In this document: in pieces, positions 1-6,041 of the stretch | How positions within the stretch are numbered: position 1 is the first letter of the stretch | How the letters are laid out: every line of letters begins with the position of its first letter | Made by a program: the position numbers and the translations under genes | The notes under the pieces: generated by a model | Databases searched by the model: none | What the model saw: only the letters and a program-made list of their open reading frames with translations | What the model was told of the DNA's origin: nothing | Assembly (NCBI GenBank): GCA_002369175.1 | Contig: DFES01000229.1 | Coordinates: forward strand, 1-11,321 | Direction: 5' to 3' | DNA from: Selenomonadaceae bacterium UBA3796 | GTDB lineage: Bacteria; Bacillota; Negativicutes; Selenomonadales; Selenomonadaceae | DNA length: 11,321 nt

Positions 1-59
1 ACATCTCAGAACAGGCGGTGAGCATATACCCGCAGGGCACACGTCTCCCGCTTCGTTGA
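1..59 (+). CDS. C-terminal end of an upstream gene (partial, unidentified)
   Basis: The frame beginning at base 3 is open to a TGA at 57-59 and reads ISEQAVSIYPQGTRLPLR. The stop lies 5 bases before the left arm of the 65-105 hairpin, the usual place for a gene end before a terminator-like structure. The peptide is too short to assign a family. A second frame (from base 2) is open to 130 but would run through the hairpin, so I consider it less likely. Identity as a gene is inferred from position only. Confidence 0.4.
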   Translation, partial: ISEQAVSIYPQGTRLPLR

Positions 60-64
60 AACGT

Positions 65-105
65 CAATTGTTCAAATTTTGCCGTAGGCAAAATTTGAAC
101 AATTG
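65..105. terminator. Perfect 19-bp inverted repeat with 3-base loop (terminator-like hairpin)
   Basis: The left arm 65-83 (CAATTGTTCAAATTTTGCC) and right arm 87-105 are exact reverse complements around the loop GTA (84-86). The apex is GC-rich (GCC/GGC) and the stem is AT-rich. It lies between the presumed upstream stop (57-59) and gene 1, so it could end upstream transcription in either direction. It is followed by TATTAT rather than a run of T, so it is not a textbook intrinsic terminator. Alternatives are a dispersed intergenic hairpin repeat or an operator site. Confidence 0.6.
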
Positions 106-158
106 TATTATAAAGATCTGGATAGGGTAACATATGAAAACGGAGATGAGGAAAGCGC

Positions 159-2519
159 ATGAAGATTTTTTCGGAAGACGAGCTGAGAGATTTTCTTCAG
201 TCGAAGGAATCAATTGTCATCTACGGCACGGGTGGGATGGGAGGAAACCTCTATCAGTACCTGCTCAGGAACAACTGGCTGGGGAAGCTGTCTTTTTTCC
301 TGGTATCGGAAAATACCCAGGGGGATTATGAGGGCATAGCCGTCAAGGGGCTTCATGACCTCACGGAGGAAGAGAAGCTGTCGACAGTTGTCATAGCGAC
401 CCGGCAGAACTTCCATGAAGAAATCATTCGGGGGCTTGCAGAAGAGGGCATTTCCGATTATCACACTATGAGCGAGGATGTCCTGAACCTCATCGAGAGA
501 CTTGCCATGGAGATGCCCGGGGACGAGGAGAAGCCTCAGGCGACAGCCGGGGAAGCTTCCGCGCCAGGGACGGGACGGACGTCACCCTGTGGCAGAGGGA
601 TACAGGCGGTATGCGGGATTCATGAATACCTGGAAGCATTGGCGGCCCATGCCGGTGACTGGCTGATCCTTCTGGCGGTGAGGGATACCGTCGGACTGCA
701 TCTGGATGCGGAAATCAATCGGCGATTGATGACGCTCGGAGCAAGAGACCTCATGCGGAAACAGTGGAGAGGCTATGGATTCGTATCCTGTTCAGGCGAA
801 GTGTTGGCCGATACCATGGGAACGGCGGGGAAAGGCATTTCTGAAACCCTGGAGGTGCAGGGGCTCCCCATCAGCATTGAGAGCTACCCCTTTCACGATG
901 GGGACAGGGCTGTGATTCGGGTGGGAGGACATGACTATTCCATGAACTCCCGTGGGCTGAACATCGTAGTATTTGATCTTGGGAAAAACCAGCTGGTGGA
1001 TTCCGTGGGATTCGATACCCATGCGAAGAAACTGACGTGTTCCCGTTCCGATCTCTACATTCTGCCGGAGCGGTGCCCGAGGCGGGAGCTCGAGCCTGTG
1101 GCGGGTGATTTTGTTGATAAGGGGCTTTCGGACTGCCAATATGAAGTGGGTGTAAGAAAACTTCGGAGAAGTCTTTACGGTACGTGGATGCAGCCTGGAA
1201 CAGCGCAGCCCAAAGAACGCTGCAATCTTTCTTTCTTCCTTGAAATGTGCAGCCGGGAAGAACCTGTTGTTCTTCCCGGAGAAAAAATATCGTTCCTCCA
1301 CACCATGGATGAGATTCCTGTGGAGGAGCTTGTCCGCGGCGTAGCGCGGGAAATGGGATTTCCTGTGGGAGAAGCCTGCCGGATGGCGGAAGATGTCTGC
1401 CTTGATTTCCGATCCGTTTTGGAAAAGGGGCTTGACGGGATGACGGGAGAGCATCCCTCCGAGGAGTCGGCACGCTGCAGGGATGCCATACTGTCACTGG
1501 CTGGCCGCTATGCAGAAGAAGCCCATCGAATAGGAAATGAAGCGGTGGCAGCAAGCTTCCGCCGTATTCCCGCTCGTCCTGCGGAAACCTTCGCGGAGGC
1601 CGTTCAGTGCGTCCGGTTCCTCCTGGCGATGCTTTCGCTGGCCGGGCACAATGGCACAGTCCTGGGAAGGATGGATCAGTATCTGTATCCTTACTGGAAA
1701 AGGGATCTGGAAGCAGGGAGGATGACAGAGCAGGGGGCAGTGGAGCTTCTTCGGGAATTTTTTGTCTCCATTTCCCGCAGCGGAAGGAAGCCGTCTGTCA
1801 CACTGGGAGGGTGCGGCTCCGATGGGCATCCTGTGTTCAACGATATGACGCATCGCATACTGGAACTGGCCGCCGAAGGGAATCTGCCGCCGGCCGTCAT
1901 CGTCCTTCGCATCGCGCCGGAAACCCCGGGAGAAATCCGTGGCCTTGCAGAAAAGTGCCATGGACTGCATTCGGTCATGGATTCTGAAATCCTCGGCAGC
2001 TTGGGGAAGCAGGGAATTCCGGAGGAATTTGCCAGGGATTATGTAGTGACCTCCCATGGGGAAATCGCATTGCCCGGCCAGATTCGCAGCGGCAGACTGG
2101 ATGGGGAAGTATCGTTCCTCAGAGCCGTCAAAGAGACAGAAAAGGAAATTGGAAAAGAAATGAAACGGGAAGACGCGGAAGAGCTCCTGCGAGATGAGAT
2201 ACGAATCCAGGTGCTGGGAATGCTGCCCTATCAGACGGTTCATTGCTTGTCCTCAGCCCTTCTCGGCCTGCTCGCTGTCAAATTCGAGGGCAGTCAGGAG
2301 GGAGCGGCGCGAAGGTTCTACGTTCCTTATGGGGAACTGGAACAGGCTTCCGATGCATGGAGGGATCTTCTGCTGAAGGCAGGCATCCCAGACAGCGGCA
2401 TTGGCAGGGAGGAGACGGAACATTTTCTGGAGGACAGCCTTGCGGAAGCATGTGAGCGCTTCTCAATGTTCAACAAAAGGCTTGTTCCGGAACTGCGTGT
2501 GACAGGAGGTCTCTCATGA
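159..2519 (+). CDS. Three-module protein: Rossmann domain, permuted ILEI/FAM3-like domain, degenerate glycyl-radical-enzyme (PFL-like) domain
   Basis: The protein has 786 residues. Residues 18-105 form a Rossmann-type nucleotide-binding domain (GTGGMG at 23-28), like those attached to sugar-processing enzymes. Residues 165-290 are an ILEI/FAM3-like domain with its halves in swapped order: the LLAVRDTVGL...LMTLGA half precedes the RGLNIVVFD...VDSVGFDTH half. From about 355 to the end it resembles glycyl radical enzymes: LPGEKISFLHT, ETFAEAVQ (476-483), GRMDQYLYPYW (503-513), TLGGCGSDG (548-556). Where these enzymes carry GCVE, this one reads SHGE (632-635), so the catalytic cysteine is His633. 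Only about 150 residues follow, and the normal glycyl-radical region is missing apart from a terminal RVTGG. It is therefore unlikely to do radical catalysis; a binding or scaffold role is inferred. Start ATG 159 follows GAGGAAAG. It overlaps gene 2 by 4 bases. No signal peptide or membrane segment was seen, so it is probably cytoplasmic. Confidence 0.85.
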   Translation: MKIFSEDELRDFLQSKESIVIYGTGGMGGNLYQYLLRNNWLGKLSFFLVSENTQGDYEGIAVKGLHDLTEEEKLSTVVIATRQNFHEEIIRGLAEEGISDYHTMSEDVLNLIERLAMEMPGDEEKPQATAGEASAPGTGRTSPCGRGIQAVCGIHEYLEALAAHAGDWLILLAVRDTVGLHLDAEINRRLMTLGARDLMRKQWRGYGFVSCSGEVLADTMGTAGKGISETLEVQGLPISIESYPFHDGDRAVIRVGGHDYSMNSRGLNIVVFDLGKNQLVDSVGFDTHAKKLTCSRSDLYILPERCPRRELEPVAGDFVDKGLSDCQYEVGVRKLRRSLYGTWMQPGTAQPKERCNLSFFLEMCSREEPVVLPGEKISFLHTMDEIPVEELVRGVAREMGFPVGEACRMAEDVCLDFRSVLEKGLDGMTGEHPSEESARCRDAILSLAGRYAEEAHRIGNEAVAASFRRIPARPAETFAEAVQCVRFLLAMLSLAGHNGTVLGRMDQYLYPYWKRDLEAGRMTEQGAVELLREFFVSISRSGRKPSVTLGGCGSDGHPVFNDMTHRILELAAEGNLPPAVIVLRIAPETPGEIRGLAEKCHGLHSVMDSEILGSLGKQGIPEEFARDYVVTSHGEIALPGQIRSGRLDGEVSFLRAVKETEKEIGKEMKREDAEELLRDEIRIQVLGMLPYQTVHCLSSALLGLLAVKFEGSQEGAARRFYVPYGELEQASDAWRDLLLKAGIPDSGIGREETEHFLEDSLAEACERFSMFNKRLVPELRVTGGLS
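2504..2509 (+). promoter_or_regulatory. Ribosome binding site AGGAGG for the first GlfT2-like gene
   Basis: AGGAGG sits 6 bases before ATG 2516, inside the last codons of gene 1. With the ATGA stop/start overlap it fixes the start of gene 2 and points to translational coupling. It also dictates the terminal residues TGG of the gene 1 protein. Confidence 0.85.
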
Positions 2520-4276
2520 GTGCAGGGAAAAGGCTGTTTCCTCTTTCGCATATCGTTTTTCCGGATGCGGATTTCATGGAGGCAGGGGAACTTTTTTGTC
2601 ATACAGGGGAGGAGTACGTCAGAACCGGTGATGGCAGGCTGGTGAAATGCCGGAGGATTTCCTTTGATACATGGATGAATCTCTTTGCTGCAAAAAAATG
2701 GTACACCTACTGTGATTTGGGAAAAATATTTCTGAAGATCCATGCGAAGGGAGGGTTCCATCTCCGGGTCATCGGGCACGAATTCACGGCAGCCTTTGGA
2801 GTGGTGGACAAAGTGCTCCTGAGTCGGTTCTGCGAAGGGGAGGATATGCGTGAGGTCACGGTGGAGCTTCCGCCGGTGGAAGAATATGCAGGCATATCCT
2901 TTTGCCTGGAATTTCCCATGGGGGAGCAGTATGCCCTGGGGGATATGTGCTGGTGCACGGATGCATTGCCGAAGAGGGAGAACAGGATTGCCGTTGTCAC
3001 CTGCACATTCCGCAGGGAACGCTACGTCAGGAAGACCATCCGGAAGTTCATGGAATTTATGGAGGAGGATGAAAGCAGGAAATCCTCCTTCCACCTCTTT
3101 GTGGTGGACAATGGGCGCACTCTGGAGGAAAGTCCCGAAAGAAGCAGCGTAACGATTCTTCCCAACAAGAATGCCGGAGGCGCCGGGGGATTCTGCCGCG
3201 GCTTGATGGAGGCGAATGACCAGGGATTCACCCACTGCCTCTTCATGGACGATGATGTGGAGATATTCCCGGAAAGCTTCTTCCGGACCTTGGCACTTAC
3301 GAACTATTTCAAGGAGGAATACCGGGACAACAGCGTCAACGGCCCCATGATGAACCTGTATGACAAGACGGAACTCTTCGAGAATCTGGCTGCGTACGAC
3401 GGGGCTATGGGATTCAAGTCCTGCCGTGGGCCTCTTCGCATGGACAGTGCAGGGGCGGTGCTGGAGAGCATCGATCTTCCGAAGGAACTGTTCCGGGAGA
3501 ACTTCGTCCATTCCGCCTGGTGGTATACATGCTGCAGCCTGGAACGCTACAGGGACGAGTACCCTGTTCCGGTGTTCTTCCGCTGTGATGATGTGGAATG
3601 GAGCTGGAGAAAACAGGGAATGGAAATCATCAGCATGAACGGCATCTGTCTCTGGCATGCACCTTTTCAATGGCGTGTGGGAAAACTGGCGGATTGCTAC
3701 TACTGGCCCCGCAATACGCTCCTTCTCTGCATGGTTCATCAGGAAGGAGGGAAGCAGGGGGTGCTGGACTGCCTGAAGAGCCGGTTTGCCTACCTTTTGG
3801 ATATTCTGGACTATGTCGGGGCAGAGGTGTTTCTGACCGCGATAACGGACTTCATGAAGGGGCACCATATCTTCATGGAGGATCCGGAGACCCAGATGCA
3901 GCGGGTTCGTTCTCTTTGCGCCAAGGCTGCGGTTCGCAAGGGTGTGGACTACATGGAACTGGAGCGGGCAGGGAAGCATGCGCGGAAAACAGACAAGGAA
4001 ACCGGCACTTCCCTGGACTGGTACCCTCCTGCAAAGGACTTTGACGGAAAGAAGCAGGTGGAGGTCTACAACCTTTCCAATGCGACCTGCGAGACACGCA
4101 TGAGGGATGACCGGAGGGCAGAGCGGCTGGAGAAGGAGTTCGGGATCGCCCTTTATGCGCTGTCGGTGCAGTATGAGTCTCTGCGCCAAGACATGAAGAA
4201 GGGATATGAGAGATTTTGCACGAGGAAGTTCTGGGACGAGTACCTGGGAACCGCGCAAAAGAATGCAGGAGAGTGA
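2516..4276 (+). CDS. GlfT2-like galactofuranosyltransferase (GT2 family), copy 1
   Basis: The protein has 586 residues. Family members such as mycobacterial GlfT2 transfer galactofuranose from UDP-Galf to a growing lipid-linked glycan at the inner face of the membrane. Visible here are an N-terminal beta-rich domain with FDTWMNLFAAKKW (50-62), then a GT-A domain from about residue 160 (RIAVVTCTFRR), NAGGAGGF, the metal-binding DDD (245-247), a WW pair (335-336), DDVEW (358-362, the family's catalytic-base region) and a metal-ligand-type WH (His381). A helical C-terminal part follows, ending in RKFWDEYL. Length and motif order match GlfT2, and nothing essential looks missing. It starts inside the end of gene 1 (ATGA overlap) behind a strong AGGAGG and lies 4 bases before a paralogue. 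The exact sugar is inferred; no UDP-galactopyranose mutase gene is in the window. Confidence 0.88.
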   Translation: MSAGKRLFPLSHIVFPDADFMEAGELFCHTGEEYVRTGDGRLVKCRRISFDTWMNLFAAKKWYTYCDLGKIFLKIHAKGGFHLRVIGHEFTAAFGVVDKVLLSRFCEGEDMREVTVELPPVEEYAGISFCLEFPMGEQYALGDMCWCTDALPKRENRIAVVTCTFRRERYVRKTIRKFMEFMEEDESRKSSFHLFVVDNGRTLEESPERSSVTILPNKNAGGAGGFCRGLMEANDQGFTHCLFMDDDVEIFPESFFRTLALTNYFKEEYRDNSVNGPMMNLYDKTELFENLAAYDGAMGFKSCRGPLRMDSAGAVLESIDLPKELFRENFVHSAWWYTCCSLERYRDEYPVPVFFRCDDVEWSWRKQGMEIISMNGICLWHAPFQWRVGKLADCYYWPRNTLLLCMVHQEGGKQGVLDCLKSRFAYLLDILDYVGAEVFLTAITDFMKGHHIFMEDPETQMQRVRSLCAKAAVRKGVDYMELERAGKHARKTDKETGTSLDWYPPAKDFDGKKQVEVYNLSNATCETRMRDDRRAERLEKEFGIALYALSVQYESLRQDMKKGYERFCTRKFWDEYLGTAQKNAGE

Positions 4277-4280
4277 GGAA

Positions 4281-6035
4281 ATGGGAGAAGAGAAACTCCG
4301 GCCGTTGGCAAATATCCTGTTCCCGGAGGAAGGGTTCCTGGATGTTCCGGAACTCTTTTTCCGGAGTACGGAATGTTTCCACGAATTTGGACATGGGGGA
4401 CGGCAGGAATGCCAGAGGTACTCCTTTGATACCTGGATGAATCTGTTTGCGGCAAAAAAATGGCGCAGGTATTGCGATCTTGGAAACCTTTTCCTTCGGG
4501 TCTGCGGAAGGGGTTCCTTGCAGATAGAATTGGTGGGACATATCCTGGATGCCGGGTTCGGACTCATCTCCGAATCGCTGGGCACATTTGACCATGAGTT
4601 CGGACAGAATCCGTCGGAGCATGCGTTTCCGGTGGAGATTCCCGGAGAATTCGATGCAGTATCCCTTCATGCCATCGTGGGAAGGGAAAGCGCCATGGAA
4701 GCCGCGGCATGGTGCACGGACAAGGCGCCGCTTCGCAAGAACCGCATTGCTGTCGTGTCCTGCACCTTCCGCCGGGAGGAATACATCCGGCGGACCATGG
4801 GAAAATTTCAGAGATTCATGGAGGAGAATCCGGACCTGCAGGACAGGTTTCACCTCTTCGTGGTAGACAATGGGAAGACGCTGGAGGCAGGCAGCAAATC
4901 CTTCATCGATGTCATCCCCAATATGAATGCCGGAGGCGCCGGAGGATTTGCCCGCGGTCTCATGGAGGCAAATGACGGTGCGTATGACCGCTGTCTTTTC
5001 ATCGATGATGATGTGGATGTTATCTCCGAGAGCTTCTTCCGCACGATGACGGTGGCGGATTATCTGCGGGAGGAATACCGTGGGGCGTTCATCAGCGGTG
5101 TCATGATGAACCTCCACAAAAAGACGCTTTGCACGGAGAGTCTGACGGTGCGGGATGGCTTCTGGATCCATGGGTATCATGGGAACTGCTCCGTGTCCTC
5201 GCCGAAGGACGTGCTTCGCAGCATCCACGTGGACCCTGCGGTCTTCGACGAGGAGACGGCAAGCTCCTCCTGGTGGTATGCCTGCTTCAGCCTGGAGGAT
5301 ATGGGAGGCGAATACCCGATTCCCGCTTTCATCCGCGGAGACGATGCGGAATGGAGCTGGAGAAGGTTTGGAGCACATCACATCGTGCTCAACGGCATCT
5401 GCGTCTGGCATCTTCCGTGGGAATGGAAGACGAGCCGCCTGGTGGACCGCTATTATCTTCCAAGGAACATGTTTCTGGCGCATGCCATTCATGACAGGAA
5501 CTTCAGGAAGGAGTTCGGGGAGGAATTCACCCGCAATTTCGACTACCTGGCCCAGACGCTGGACTATCCCTCCATTGACCTTTTCCTTGCATCCATGAGG
5601 GACATTCTCAAAGGCCGGGAATCGTTCGCCGAGAATCCTCTGCAGCAGAGGGAACGGCTGTCCCGGACATGTGAGAAGCCGGAAATCCATGCATGCAGGG
5701 ACAAGGGGAAGCTTCGGACACTGGCAAGGCAAAGGCTCCGCGACATCAAGGGGAAGAGGGGCATGGCGCTGGACTTCAACACGGATCCCCAATGCTATCA
5801 GGGCAAGGAGGAGGTCAAGGTTTACCATCTTCTCCATGAGAGCTACGAACGCAGAGTGCGGGACGAGAAAAGAGAACAGCGCGCAAGGAGAGAGTTTCAG
5901 TGGCTCCTGTATCAAATGGGAATCCATTATGAGGAGCTTTCGGAACATCTCCATGCCTGCCATGAGGAATTCAGGGCGAGGAAGTTCTGGGATGCGTATT
6001 TGGAATTGGACATAGAGGCGGAACGTAAGGGGTGA
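4281..6035 (+). CDS. GlfT2-like galactofuranosyltransferase (GT2 family), copy 2
   Basis: With the start at ATG 4281 the protein has 584 residues, close to its neighbour's 586, and the N-termini then align (LANILFPEEGF versus LSHIVFPDADF). AGGAG at 4267-4271 supports this start; in-frame ATGs at 4206 and 4263 lack a good ribosome site, and 4206 lies deep in gene 2. The architecture matches copy 1: FDTWMNLFAAKKW in the N-terminal beta-rich domain, NAGGAGGF, DDD (242-244), WW (331-332), DDAEW (354-358), WH (His377) and C-terminal RKFWDAYL. Known GlfT1/GlfT2 pairs divide labour between priming and polymerising, or between linkage types; a similar split between these two is possible but not shown. 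The substrate is inferred as UDP-Galf. Confidence 0.88.
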   Translation: MGEEKLRPLANILFPEEGFLDVPELFFRSTECFHEFGHGGRQECQRYSFDTWMNLFAAKKWRRYCDLGNLFLRVCGRGSLQIELVGHILDAGFGLISESLGTFDHEFGQNPSEHAFPVEIPGEFDAVSLHAIVGRESAMEAAAWCTDKAPLRKNRIAVVSCTFRREEYIRRTMGKFQRFMEENPDLQDRFHLFVVDNGKTLEAGSKSFIDVIPNMNAGGAGGFARGLMEANDGAYDRCLFIDDDVDVISESFFRTMTVADYLREEYRGAFISGVMMNLHKKTLCTESLTVRDGFWIHGYHGNCSVSSPKDVLRSIHVDPAVFDEETASSSWWYACFSLEDMGGEYPIPAFIRGDDAEWSWRRFGAHHIVLNGICVWHLPWEWKTSRLVDRYYLPRNMFLAHAIHDRNFRKEFGEEFTRNFDYLAQTLDYPSIDLFLASMRDILKGRESFAENPLQQRERLSRTCEKPEIHACRDKGKLRTLARQRLRDIKGKRGMALDFNTDPQCYQGKEEVKVYHLLHESYERRVRDEKREQRARREFQWLLYQMGIHYEELSEHLHACHEEFRARKFWDAYLELDIEAERKG

Positions 6036-6036
6036 T
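6026..6036 (+). promoter_or_regulatory. Strong ribosome binding site selecting a GTG start for the GT61 fusion gene
   Basis: TAAGGGGTGAT matches the 16S anti-Shine-Dalgarno complement TAAGGAGGTGAT except for one missing base. It lies 5 bases before GTG 6042 and overlaps the stop of gene 3 (TGA 6033-6035). It favours GTG 6042 over the in-frame ATG 6054. Confidence 0.7.
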
Positions 6037-6041
6037 GGCCG

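Noticed and set aside
95..114. Possible promoter (TTGAAC with TATTAT/TATAAA)
   Set aside because: The spacing between the boxes is only 5-8 bases, far from the 16-18 needed. No paired -35/-10 could be placed, so no promoter is annotated.
134..331. Short plus-strand frame (65 codons) starting just before gene 1
   Set aside because: It overlaps the gene 1 Rossmann domain in another frame and has a weak ribosome site; its peptide does not resemble a leader peptide.
159..2519. Annotating gene 1 as a functional pyruvate formate-lyase
   Set aside because: The catalytic cysteine position is histidine, most of the post-cysteine half and the glycyl-radical domain are missing, and no activase is present in the window.
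2327..4585. Minus-strand open frame of 752 codons opposite the gene 1 end and genes 2-3
   Set aside because: The translation is low in recognisable motifs and spans gene boundaries; it is a shadow of the GlfT2-like gene.
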